A DNA stretch of 64,000 nucleotides from assembly GCA_002390845.1 (NCBI GenBank), contig DGQT01000094.1, positions 1 to 64,000 of the forward strand, written 5' to 3'. The stretch is from Chitinophagaceae bacterium UBA4407 (GTDB lineage: Bacteria; Bacteroidota; Bacteroidia; Chitinophagales; Chitinophagaceae). Under the pieces are notes generated by a model. It had not been told where the DNA came from, made no database searches, and saw only the letters and a list, made by a program, of their open reading frames with translations. Shown here piece after piece: positions 32,782 through 40,293 of this stretch. Each line of letters begins with the position of its first letter. Positions within the stretch are counted from its first letter, which is position 1. The position numbers and the translations under genes were made by a program.

Positions 32782-32948
32782 AGTGAGCGGAGCCGAACTA
32801 CATTACTACTATTTTTCTTCCCTTGTGTCACTCACTTGTACGTTCAGAACTTTACTGGGCACGGTGCAAAAGCTCAATAAAATTCATACTGTAAAAGTGT
32901 GCGACGCAAGAATGCTTCATGCTTATTCCTTTGCCCGGCTAAAAAAAA
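32782..32948. repeat. Complete PIE copy, mixed core types
   Basis: The left outer end GAGCGGAGCCGAAC is the third outer variant (also at 21251). The left core is the TTGTGTCACTCACTTGTACG variant (32823-32842), the right core is standard GTAAAAGTGTGCGACGCAAG (32891-32910), and the outer end TTGCCCGGCTAAAAAAAA runs into the stop codon of gpsA. The two arms therefore carry different core variants. Confidence 0.85.
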
Positions 32949-33956
32949 TTACACAAGCACCGCTTCAATATTTTTGAAACCTTCTGAAGCAGGTACATGC
33001 TGCCAAAGTATATCGTAAATGCTGTCTGCTATAGGCACCGTTGCCTGCAGTTCGCGGCTGGTAGTATGTATGCAACGGCTTGCATTGTAACCTTCGGCAA
33101 CCATGTTTAATTCGAGCTGCGCAGCTTTTACCGAGTAGCCTTTGCCAATCATATTTCCAAAAGTTCTGTTGCGGCTGTAGAGCGAATAACAGGTAACCAA
33201 AAGATCGCCAAGGTAAGCTGATGCCGCGTAGTTCAATCCGCTGCTATCCTCATCCAGCCTGGCTTTGCGCAGAAAGCGCACCATTTCATTGGCGCTGTTG
33301 GCAATATAAACGCTTAAGAAATTATCGCCGTATTCAAGTCCATGTGCAATGCCTGCACCAAGTGCATAAATATTTTTTAGTACGGCCGCATACTGCACGC
33401 CCATAATGTCGTGACTTACTACAGTATTTAAATATTCATTATGAAAATGCGTTGCAATTTCAGCAGCCACTGTTTCATCAATGCCGCAAAAAGTTAAGTA
33501 TGATAATTTTTCAGCAGCAACTTCCTCTGCATGGCAAGGGCCCACTACTGCAAAATAATCTTCAAGTTTTATATTGAAGGTTTGTTCAAGATATTCGTTC
33601 AACAGTTGATTAGAACCGGGCAACAAGCCTTTAATCGCCGATACAATTTTTTTATTCTTAAAAACATCTGTATGCAGTGTGCTCAGTACATTGTGTATAT
33701 AAGCACTTGGTACGGCAATAATGAGCACATCAGAATTTTCAATCACATAAACAATGTTGCTGCTCATTTCCAAAAGTTTGCTATTGAAATAAGCATTGCT
33801 TAAATAATGTGGGTTGTGCCTTCGCTGCTGCACGTAACGAATAGTATCTGCATTGCGTATCCACCAGTTAATGCGGTGATTGTTATCGGTCAAAATTTTT
33901 GCAAGCGCTGTTGCCCAGCTTCCACTTCCTATAATTCCAAACTGCATAGCAGGCAT
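32949..33956 (-). CDS. gpsA: NAD(P)-dependent glycerol-3-phosphate dehydrogenase
   Basis: 335 residues. It reduces dihydroxyacetone phosphate to sn-glycerol-3-phosphate for phospholipid synthesis. The Rossmann motif GIIGSGSWATALAKIL is at the N-terminus. The substrate loop VSAIKGLLPGSN is conserved, and GPCHAEEVA replaces the more usual GPSFAxE, as is common in Bacteroidota. AAVLKNIYALGAGIAHGL holds the catalytic Lys, and GDLLVTCYSLYSRNRTFG is the C-terminal signature. The start is either ATG 33956 or the internal ATG three codons on (MQFGIIG). A TAAATTTG -7 box lies just upstream. Confidence 0.95.
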   Translation of the reverse strand: MPAMQFGIIGSGSWATALAKILTDNNHRINWWIRNADTIRYVQQRRHNPHYLSNAYFNSKLLEMSSNIVYVIENSDVLIIAVPSAYIHNVLSTLHTDVFKNKKIVSAIKGLLPGSNQLLNEYLEQTFNIKLEDYFAVVGPCHAEEVAAEKLSYLTFCGIDETVAAEIATHFHNEYLNTVVSHDIMGVQYAAVLKNIYALGAGIAHGLEYGDNFLSVYIANSANEMVRFLRKARLDEDSSGLNYAASAYLGDLLVTCYSLYSRNRTFGNMIGKGYSVKAAQLELNMVAEGYNASRCIHTTSRELQATVPIADSIYDILWQHVPASEGFKNIEAVLV

Positions 33957-33967
33957 TTTTTGTACAG

Positions 33968-33975
33968 CAAATTTA
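33968..33975 (-). promoter_or_regulatory. -7 box of the gpsA promoter
   Basis: TAAATTTG on the minus strand, a perfect TAnnTTTG, with 11 bases before the ATG. No good -33 TTTG is seen. Confidence 0.45.
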
Positions 33976-34020
33976 CGGAATAGGTTGCCGGGAAATTGAA
34001 TCGTTTAAAAGTGAAAAGTT

Positions 34021-34090
34021 TTTATTGGCCAAACAATTGAATCGCTATGAAGCTTTTGTTGCGTCGCACACTTATACGTTCTGATCATAA
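34021..34090. repeat. PIE copy, left arm only
   Basis: Outer TTTATTGGCCAAACA, ATGAAGCTTTTG, then the core GTTGCGTCGCACACTTATAC at 34058-34077. No right arm follows. Instead, 34157-34230 contains an inverted repeat around GCAGAGAAC ... GTTCTCTGC, a motif also seen in related form at 53950-54015. The rest of this 377-base gap shows nothing else. Confidence 0.8.
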
Positions 34091-34333
34091 ATGATCTTTC
34101 AACAGCAATGACAAAACTTATAAGGGGTGAATTTAAAATGTCGCCTCCTTTTTTCAGCGCAGAGAACAAGCGATAAGGAGTTATCGCAGAGATGCTCAGC
34201 GTAAACTTAGCGTTCTCGTGTTCTCTGCGTTAGAAATCTCGTGACAAGAGCAAACTCATTTTATAAAATACAATCCGTAACTTTTGCAGGTTTAAAAAAT
34301 ATTTTAAATCTTTAATGCTAAATACAACTTGCC

Positions 34334-34930
34334 ATGCAACCAACAACTCCTGTTACAACTATTAAAGACAGCACTGCAAACCCAGCCCCACTTGGCTTAT
34401 TAGGTTTTGGTATGACGACGGTTTTACTCAATATTCACAACGCCGGTATTTACGAACTCGATTCTATGATCCTAGGCATGGGCATTTTTATGGGCGGCCT
34501 TGCACAGGTACTCGCCGGCTACCAGGAATGGAAAAAAAACAACACATTTGGAGCAACTGCTTTTACAGCCTACGGTATGTTTTGGCTGACTCTGGTTGCA
34601 ATAATCATCATTCCAAAAACATCTTTTGGTACAGATTTAAAATCTAGCGAAACCGCCATGGGTTGGTTTCTGTTTATGTGGGGATTGTTTACACTCTTTA
34701 TGTTTATCGGTACACTTAAACTAAACAGAGTGCTGCAGCTTATCTTTTTTACACTTACAGTTTTGTTCTTTCTTTTATCTGTAAGTGATCTTACCGGTAA
34801 CGCCCCTCTTAAAATCGCCGCTGGCTGGGAAGGTATCCTCTGTGGCCTTCTTGCATTTTATGGGTGTGTTGCACAGGTGATTAATGAAGTGCATGGTAAA
34901 ACGGTTTTGCCAATGGGTGTAAAAAAATAA
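34334..34930 (+). CDS. satP: Acetate uptake transporter, GPR1/FUN34/YaaH family
   Basis: 198-residue inner-membrane protein with six predicted helices. The family signature NPAPLGLLGFGMTTVLLNIHNAG is near the N-terminus. Other family-typical parts are the MGGLAQVLAGYQEWKKNNTFGATAFTAYGMFWL block and the GWFLFMWGLFTLFMFIGTLKLN helix. Family members (SatP/YaaH) import acetate and succinate with protons. With acs at 279 it gives a complete acetate uptake and activation route, though the two genes are not linked. The gene symbol is by family resemblance to E. coli satP. Confidence 0.88.
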   Translation: MQPTTPVTTIKDSTANPAPLGLLGFGMTTVLLNIHNAGIYELDSMILGMGIFMGGLAQVLAGYQEWKKNNTFGATAFTAYGMFWLTLVAIIIIPKTSFGTDLKSSETAMGWFLFMWGLFTLFMFIGTLKLNRVLQLIFFTLTVLFFLLSVSDLTGNAPLKIAAGWEGILCGLLAFYGCVAQVINEVHGKTVLPMGVKK

Positions 34931-35002
34931 TACCAATCGTAGCGTAACAAACTTTCACTAAATCATAAACCTTAATACAGCAGGGTAGCAAACTTCTTCT
35001 GT

Positions 35003-35010
35003 TATCTTTG
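35003..35010 (+). promoter_or_regulatory. -7 box of the gldA promoter, 4 bases before ATG
   Basis: TATCTTTG, a perfect TAnnTTTG, then AGGC, then the ATG at 35015. The expected start point would fall at the ATG, so the mRNA may be leaderless. No convincing -33 TTTG is seen. Confidence 0.5.
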
Positions 35011-35014
35011 AGGC

Positions 35015-35920
35015 ATGTCAATAGAAGTAAAAGATTTACTTAAAGTGTACGGCACGCAAAAAGCAGTAAACAATATTTCCTTTACAATCAGCAAAGGAGA
35101 GATCGTTGGTTTTCTGGGCCCAAACGGTGCAGGCAAAAGCACCACAATGAAAATCATTACAGGGTACTTGCTTCAGGATGCAGGCACAGCAATAGTTTGC
35201 GGCATTGATGTGCAGCAGCACCCGCTTGAAATAAAAAGGAAGATCGGTTATTTGCCCGAAGCCAATCCTTTGTATTTTGATATGTATGTTAGGGAATATT
35301 TATCGTTTGTGGCAGGCGTTCATCAAATAAAAAATTCAAAAAGGGCCATTGAAAATATCATTGAGCTTACCGGGTTAACTGTTGAAAGTAAGAAAAAGAT
35401 CGGCCAACTTTCCAAAGGTTATAAACAGCGTGTGGGTCTGGCTGCGGCGTTGGTACATGATCCCGAAGTATTGATTTTAGATGAACCAACAAGTGGTCTC
35501 GATCCTAACCAAATCGTAGAGATACGCAATGTAATTAAAGACCAGGGCAAGAATAAAACAGTGCTGTTTTCATCGCATATTCTGCAGGAAGTTCAGGCCA
35601 TCTGCGACCGTGTATTGATCATCAATAAAGGGGAACTTGTGGCAGATGATTCGCTTAGCAACCTGCGCCAGCATACGAAAGGCAACTTTGTAAAAATTGT
35701 TTTCGAAGAAAGTATCTCCATTGAATTATTGAAACAAATATCCGGCGTAACAAAAGTGATGCAGGAAAGCAATCAATCCTGGAAACTGGCTACGGAAAAT
35801 GCAGACGCAGTGCGTAAACAATTAATGGAACTTACACTGCGCAATAATCTTAATATTGTTTCGCTGCAAACCGAAGGCAATAACCTTGAAGAAATATTTC
35901 GTTCGCTTACCAATCCGTAG
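35015..35920 (+). CDS. gldA: Gliding motility ABC transporter ATP-binding protein GldA
   Basis: 301-residue ABC ATPase. Walker A GPNGAGKST is at residues 35-43, the Q-loop region at YLPEANPLYFDMYVREYLSF, the signature LSKGYKQRVGLAAALVHDPE, Walker B LILDEPTSGLDPNQ and the H-loop SSHILQEVQ. The sequence matches GldA more than other ABC-2 ATPases (short C-terminal tail ending NLEEIFRSLT). GldA, with GldF and GldG, is needed for gliding in Flavobacterium; GldFG are not adjacent here, which also occurs in other genomes. Confidence 0.9.
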   Translation: MSIEVKDLLKVYGTQKAVNNISFTISKGEIVGFLGPNGAGKSTTMKIITGYLLQDAGTAIVCGIDVQQHPLEIKRKIGYLPEANPLYFDMYVREYLSFVAGVHQIKNSKRAIENIIELTGLTVESKKKIGQLSKGYKQRVGLAAALVHDPEVLILDEPTSGLDPNQIVEIRNVIKDQGKNKTVLFSSHILQEVQAICDRVLIINKGELVADDSLSNLRQHTKGNFVKIVFEESISIELLKQISGVTKVMQESNQSWKLATENADAVRKQLMELTLRNNLNIVSLQTEGNNLEEIFRSLTNP

Positions 35921-35923
35921 TAA

Positions 35924-36165
35924 TATTTTTTTGAGCCGGGCAGCAGCATTTCTATGAAGCTTTACATGCGTCGCACACTTGAAGGTTTGGATCATGAATC
36001 AGCTTTTGACCTATAAATTCTTGAACCAAAAAAGGTTCACCTAATCTTTGGTTACCCTTAGAATTTGTGAACCTTTTTAAATGTTGAACCTTCAGTTGCA
36101 TTGCTTGTTACAGTACAAGAGCGCGACGCAACAATGCTTAATTTATAACTGATGCACGGTACAAA
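35924..36165. repeat. Complete PIE copy with inner hairpin
   Basis: T-run and GAGCCGGGCAGC (35924-35944), left core ATGCGTCGCACACTT (35966-35980), right core GTACAAGAGCGCGACGCAAC (36113-36132), outer end GATGCACGGTACAAAAA. The loop contains AAAAAGGTTCAC (36029-36040) and its perfect inverse GTGAACCTTTTT (36067-36078). Confidence 0.88.
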
Positions 36166-36168
36166 AAC

Positions 36169-36927
36169 CTACAATTTTTTTATCATGATATTCCTGTACC
36201 ATACTTCGTTACCATGATCTTGTAAAGCAATGTGGCCCTGTTTAAAAGTGCCCCAGTTTGGCATTACACCAAATTTACTTGCGGCTACCATTTTCTTCCA
36301 GTTATCATCCCACATGGTAGTAGATACAACCACCGTTCCATTCAGAGAAAGATCAAGTTTACCATTATTAACTACTATCTCTGCCTGGTTCCACTCCCCG
36401 GGGCCCTTAACGGTTTCAGGCGAAGCTGCAATCAGATCGTATAGATTGCCAGCACGGTGTTTGGGTATTTTTCCATCGCTGTGGCCGTCATTATCAAGCA
36501 CCTGCATTTCTAAACCGGTATTCCATGATTCTTTGTAAATTGTGGTGTCTTCATGTATAAGAAATATAATTCCGCTATTGCCATTTTTTGAAATTTTCCA
36601 CTCAAGTTTCAAATCGAAATTTTCATACTCATCTGCTGATACAAGATCACCACCGCCCTGCGTTTGGTAACCTTTATTTGCGGATACATCTAAATGAATT
36701 GCATTGCTGTCAACATTCCAGGCAGCACCGGGAACAGTTTTGCCGTAGCTGTGCCAGCCAGCTAAAGATTGCCCATCAAATAAAGAAGTCCATCCTGTAT
36801 CTGTGGTTGCTACAGGTGCTTCCTGTGCAGCAGTAGTATCGGTTGTTGCTTCTTCTTTAGATTCGGAACCAGACTGGCAAGCAGCCAAGCTGAATGCAAT
36901 AGCTGCAGTCAGAAATATTTTTTGCAT
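36169..36927 (-). CDS. DUF1080 (3-keto-disaccharide hydrolase-like) lipoprotein
   Basis: 252-residue lipoprotein, signal MQKIFLTAAIAFSLAACQS with lipobox Cys at residue 17, then a Ser/Thr/Glu-rich linker to about residue 45. The DUF1080 domain follows: WTSLFDGQSLAGWHSYG, then GGDLVSADEYENFDLKLEWKISKNGNSGIIF, GLEMQVLDNDGHSDGKIPKHRAGNLYDLI, and VWYRNIMIKKL at the end. DUF1080 proteins are laminin-G-like and include enzymes that hydrolyse 3-keto-glycosides. It is the last gene of an operon isomerase (38435) - cytochrome c - DUF1080, which fits a role in keto-sugar breakdown downstream of the GMC dehydrogenases at 42-52 kb. Confidence 0.9.
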   Translation of the reverse strand: MQKIFLTAAIAFSLAACQSGSESKEEATTDTTAAQEAPVATTDTGWTSLFDGQSLAGWHSYGKTVPGAAWNVDSNAIHLDVSANKGYQTQGGGDLVSADEYENFDLKLEWKISKNGNSGIIFLIHEDTTIYKESWNTGLEMQVLDNDGHSDGKIPKHRAGNLYDLIAASPETVKGPGEWNQAEIVVNNGKLDLSLNGTVVVSTTMWDDNWKKMVAASKFGVMPNWGTFKQGHIALQDHGNEVWYRNIMIKKL

Positions 36928-36935
36928 ATGTTGTG

Positions 36936-37337
36936 TTATTGCTTAAGTAAGAGAATATATTTTACCATTTGTTCTACATCGGCCTGTGCCAGTTGAGGGT
37001 GAGGCGTCATAGGGATAGCACCCCAAACACCTGAACCACCCGCAATGATTTTTTTAGATAAATAAGCAATCGCGGTATCCTGACCTGCATATTTATTGGC
37101 AACTTCCTGGTAAGCCGGGCCAATAAGTTTCTCGGCCACTTTATGGCAGGTTAAACAATCTGATTTGGCAACCAATGCCAGTCCCGCTTTATAATCAGGA
37201 TTCTCAGACGGATCTTTTACTTCTGGGGCTGCGGTAGTTTCTGATGCCTCAGATTCTTTCGATTCTTTCTTTTCATCGCCGCCGCTGCATGCGGCTACCA
37301 GCGCCATTAAAGCAACGCTTACAAAATACTTTTTCAA
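36936..37337 (-). CDS. c-type cytochrome lipoprotein
   Basis: 133 residues; SPII signal MKKYFVSVALMALVAACSGG, then a charged Glu/Ser/Lys linker. It has a single haem-binding CLTCH near residue 67 (SDCLTCHKVAEKLIGPAY) and the distal methionine in WGAIPMTPHPQL. This is a class I cytochrome c fold, membrane-anchored in the periplasm. It lies 8 bases upstream of the DUF1080 gene and 42 bases after the isomerase gene. It is the likely electron acceptor for the GMC/subunit-3 sugar dehydrogenases of the same locus, passing electrons to the terminal oxidase; that pairing is inferred from family precedent. Confidence 0.9.
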   Translation of the reverse strand: MKKYFVSVALMALVAACSGGDEKKESKESEASETTAAPEVKDPSENPDYKAGLALVAKSDCLTCHKVAEKLIGPAYQEVANKYAGQDTAIAYLSKKIIAGGSGVWGAIPMTPHPQLAQADVEQMVKYILLLKQ

Positions 37338-37379
37338 TTTTTTATAGTTTTAATGTTTAAAAATTAAGTGCTAAAGTTA

Positions 37380-38435
37380 TTACTGAATACCCAGAATACT
37401 GCGATTAAAATTTTCGTCGCTTCCGGTATTTGCAAAATCATCAAACGCTTTTTCTGTAACGCGTATAATGTGATTCTTTATAAACTCCGCCCCTTCGGTT
37501 GCGCCATCTTCAGGATGTTTTAAACAACATTCCCATTCCATCACCGCCCAACCTTTATAATCGTAAGCCGCGAGTTTGCTGAAGATGGATTTAAAATCAA
37601 CTTGCCCATCGCCTAAAGAACGGAACCTGCCAGCCCTGTCAATCCAGCTTTGGTAACCGCCGTAAACACCTTGTTTTCCTGTTGGGTTAAATTCAGCATC
37701 TTTTACATGGAACATTTTTATGCGTTCGTGGTAATGATCTATATAAGTAAGGTAATCCAGGCACTGCAACACAAAATGCGAAGGATCATACAGCAAACAT
37801 GCCCTTGCGTGATTGTTTACTTTTTCGAGAAACATTTCGTAGGAAACACCGTCGTGCAAATCTTCGCCCGGATGTATTTCATAACAAAGATCTACGCCGC
37901 ATTCATCAAATACATTTAAGATGGGCAGCCAGCGTTTAGCAAGTTCTGTAAAACCAGTCTCAACAAGGCCTGCAGGTCTTTGGGGCCAGGGGTACATTGT
38001 GTGCCAAAGCAATGCGCCACTAAAAGTTGCATGTGCATTCAGCCCTAAATTTTCAGAAGCTTTTGCTGCATATTTTAATTGCTGAACAGCCCACGCTGTT
38101 CTTGCCGTGCTGTTTCCATGAACTTCAGCCGGAGCAAAGCCATCGAACTGTGCATCGTATGCGGGATGCACTGCAACCAACTGTCCCTGCAAATGTGTAG
38201 ATAGCTCGGTGATCTCCATCCCACAATTGTTTACCATGCCTTTTAGTTCATCTGCATAAGTTTTGCTTTCGGCGGCAAGCTGCAGGTTAATACAACGCGG
38301 ATCCCAGGTAGGTATCTGTACACCCTTAAAACCCAGGCTCTCTGCCCAGGTGCAAATTCCTTCCAGACTGTTGAATGGCGCCGCGTCGCCCATAAACTGG
38401 GCAAGAAATATGCCCGGGCCTTTTACTGTTGTCAT
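37380..38435 (-). CDS. Sugar phosphate isomerase/epimerase family protein, 351 aa
   Basis: TIM-barrel protein of the xylose-isomerase-like superfamily. There is no signal peptide, so it is cytoplasmic. Motifs: GICTWAESLGFKGVQIPTWDPR, HATFSGALLWHTMYPWPQRP, VDLCYEIHPGEDLHDGVSYEMF, LLYDPSHFVLQ, KMFHVKDAEFNPTGKQGVYGGYQSWIDRAGRFRSLGDGQVDF and WAVMEWECCLKHPEDGA. The E-H-D-H-E residues in these give a divalent-metal site. It is the first gene of the operon with cytochrome c and DUF1080. In related pathways such isomerases convert keto-sugar or inosose intermediates. Confidence 0.87.
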   Translation of the reverse strand: MTTVKGPGIFLAQFMGDAAPFNSLEGICTWAESLGFKGVQIPTWDPRCINLQLAAESKTYADELKGMVNNCGMEITELSTHLQGQLVAVHPAYDAQFDGFAPAEVHGNSTARTAWAVQQLKYAAKASENLGLNAHATFSGALLWHTMYPWPQRPAGLVETGFTELAKRWLPILNVFDECGVDLCYEIHPGEDLHDGVSYEMFLEKVNNHARACLLYDPSHFVLQCLDYLTYIDHYHERIKMFHVKDAEFNPTGKQGVYGGYQSWIDRAGRFRSLGDGQVDFKSIFSKLAAYDYKGWAVMEWECCLKHPEDGATEGAEFIKNHIIRVTEKAFDDFANTGSDENFNRSILGIQ

Positions 38436-38457
38436 TGTTATTATTTAAATTTTATGG

Positions 38458-38673
38458 TGAGCCAATCGTTTAGTTATTAATGAAGCATCCGTTGCGTCGC
38501 ACACTTGTGCAGAAGAATAGCTATGAACTTTTAGCTGCGAGCTATGAGCCAGCGTATTTTTGCTCGCGGCTCGCAGCTCAAGGCTCGTAGCTTGCTGCTC
38601 ATTGCCCCGAACGTACAAGAGTGCGACGCAAGTAAAGATCAATCTGTGTTACCGATGCTCGGTTCAAAAAAAT
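38458..38673. repeat. Complete PIE copy with inner hairpin
   Basis: Left outer GGTGAGCCAATCG, core GTTGCGTCGCACACTTGTGC (38491-38510), right core ACAAGAGTGCGACGCAAG (about 38615-38632) preceded by GAACGT, outer end GATGCTCGGTTCAAAAAAA. The loop has AGCTGCGAGC (38533-38542) and GCTCGCAGCT (38569-38578). Confidence 0.9.
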
Positions 38674-38695
38674 AGTTTATTTATCAGCGTATTAA

Positions 38696-39868
38696 TTAAG
38701 CAGGCACCACATGCGCCGTCCACTTCTCGGTAGACTGAGACGAAGCCACCACGTTATCGATGAACGCCATACCGCGGATGCCATCTTCAACGCCGGGAAA
38801 ATCGAGCATTTCTTTTGTCGGTGTTTCGCCGGAAATTTTAGCGCCCAACGTTAATGCAAAATTGCGGTAGATATTCCCGAACGCTTCCAGGTAACCTTCG
38901 GGATGACCGCCAGGGGTGCGGCAATTATGCGTTGCAAAGCTGGAAAGGCGGTCGCCATAATTACCTCCGGCCCTCAATATCTGCGTTGGCGCATCGAGCC
39001 ATTTTACAAGGAGCGTATTTGGTTCGTGCTGGTACCATTCCAGCCCACCTTTTTCTCCATATACGCGAATACGAATGCCATTTTCTTCGCCTGCTGCAAC
39101 CTGGCTTGCCATTAGTACGCCGGCAGCGCCGTTTTCAAATCTCAATAATACGTTGCCATCATCGTCTAGCATCCGGCCTTCAACCATTGCATTGAGATCG
39201 GCACACATTTGCGAAATTTTTGAACCTGAAACATATTCTGCAAGTTGTGCTGCATGTGTACCAATATCGCCCATGCAACCACTCTTACCGCTTTTCTTTG
39301 GGTCTGTTCTCCATGCTGCCTGGGCATTGCCTTCGCGTTCGCTTAATTTACTTAGCCAGCCCTGCGGATACTCTACCCAAACCTTTCTTATTTTACCTAA
39401 TGCACCATCGGCGCACATTGCACGTGCCTGCTTTACCATCGGATAGCCTGAGTAGGTGTGGGTAAGGCACAAGATTAACCCGGTTTCTGCTACTTTCTTT
39501 TTAAGCTGCAGCGCTTCATCAAGTGTAAAGGCAATTGGTTTTTCAATCACTACATTAAAGCCATGATCCAGCGCCATCATTGCAGGGGCAAAGTGGGCAA
39601 AGTTTGGTGTAACGATGGTAACAAAATCAATTCTTTTGTCGGCAGGCAACTGGCTCTCTTTGGTAATCATCTCATCGTAGGTGAGATAAGTTCTGTCTTC
39701 TGGCAGGAATAACATTTTGCCTGAATCTACTGCTATTTGCGGGTTGATACTCAATGCACCACAGCTAAGTTCAATCAGGCCATCCATGTTGGCGGCAATA
39801 CGGTGAATGGCGCCAATGAAAGCATCTTTGCCCCCACCTACCATTCCCATTCGTAGTTTTCTGTTCAT
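38696..39868 (-). CDS. Gfo/Idh/MocA family oxidoreductase
   Basis: 390-residue cytoplasmic NAD(P)-dependent sugar oxidoreductase. The Rossmann N-terminus KLRMGMVGGGKDAFIGAIHR is followed by FVTIVTPNFAHFAPAMMALDHGFNVVIEKPIAFTLDEAL, the conserved E-K-P loop. The catalytic segment GDIGTHAAQLAEYVSG holds the Asp and His pair. The ATG at 39868 (MNRKLRM) is preferred to an upstream TTG at 39898. Family members interconvert hydroxyl and keto groups on sugars and inositols, so it could oxidise or reduce intermediates of the keto-sugar pathway. It is divergent from the MFS transporter across a 425-base gap. Confidence 0.9.
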   Translation of the reverse strand: MNRKLRMGMVGGGKDAFIGAIHRIAANMDGLIELSCGALSINPQIAVDSGKMLFLPEDRTYLTYDEMITKESQLPADKRIDFVTIVTPNFAHFAPAMMALDHGFNVVIEKPIAFTLDEALQLKKKVAETGLILCLTHTYSGYPMVKQARAMCADGALGKIRKVWVEYPQGWLSKLSEREGNAQAAWRTDPKKSGKSGCMGDIGTHAAQLAEYVSGSKISQMCADLNAMVEGRMLDDDGNVLLRFENGAAGVLMASQVAAGEENGIRIRVYGEKGGLEWYQHEPNTLLVKWLDAPTQILRAGGNYGDRLSSFATHNCRTPGGHPEGYLEAFGNIYRNFALTLGAKISGETPTKEMLDFPGVEDGIRGMAFIDNVVASSQSTEKWTAHVVPA

Positions 39869-39898
39869 CGTTAAAAAATATTTTGAAGGTTTACTCAA

Positions 39899-40293
39899 CT
39901 AAAAGTAAAAAAAAATTACATTTAGCATCTGGAAATTATTTTTTATCTAACGGATATGTTAGCTGTCAGCAAAACTTTGTTAATATAAGCGGCATCAATT
40001 ATTGTAATATTTACAATTAATATTTATGGGTATTTCGATTGGGTCTATTCCTTTTCTGGTAAAGGTTTCAGAGAGTTAAGCTAAAGTAAAAAAAGAAGGC
40101 AAAAACGCCTGTTTAGCTTTTGTTCTTTTCTTACATTTCAGGTAAACAAGGGTAGGCCATAATTTAATTATTCATTGCGTCTAAAGAACGCAATGAATGT
40201 ATATTTACTTTTAATTCAGGGTATTCATTTGTGGATTCTAAAACTTAAAATAAAGAACCTTTTAAATCAATCTTTCAAAACAACTTAACGATT
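39899..40293. promoter_or_regulatory. Intergenic control region between Gfo/Idh/MocA and MFS genes
   Basis: No PIE copy here, unusual for a gap this size. It holds a perfect 11-bp inverted repeat ATTCATTGCGT / ACGCAATGAAT (40170-40180 and 40188-40198) with a 7-base loop and no T tail, so an operator or RNA hairpin fits better than a terminator. A weak AGGC-AAAAAC-GCCT hairpin is at 40098-40111. No clear TAnnTTTG box seen. Confidence 0.45.

Noticed and set aside
40170..40198. Terminator between the Gfo/Idh/MocA and MFS genes
   Set aside because: The genes are divergent and no T run follows the stem, so an operator or RNA hairpin is more likely.
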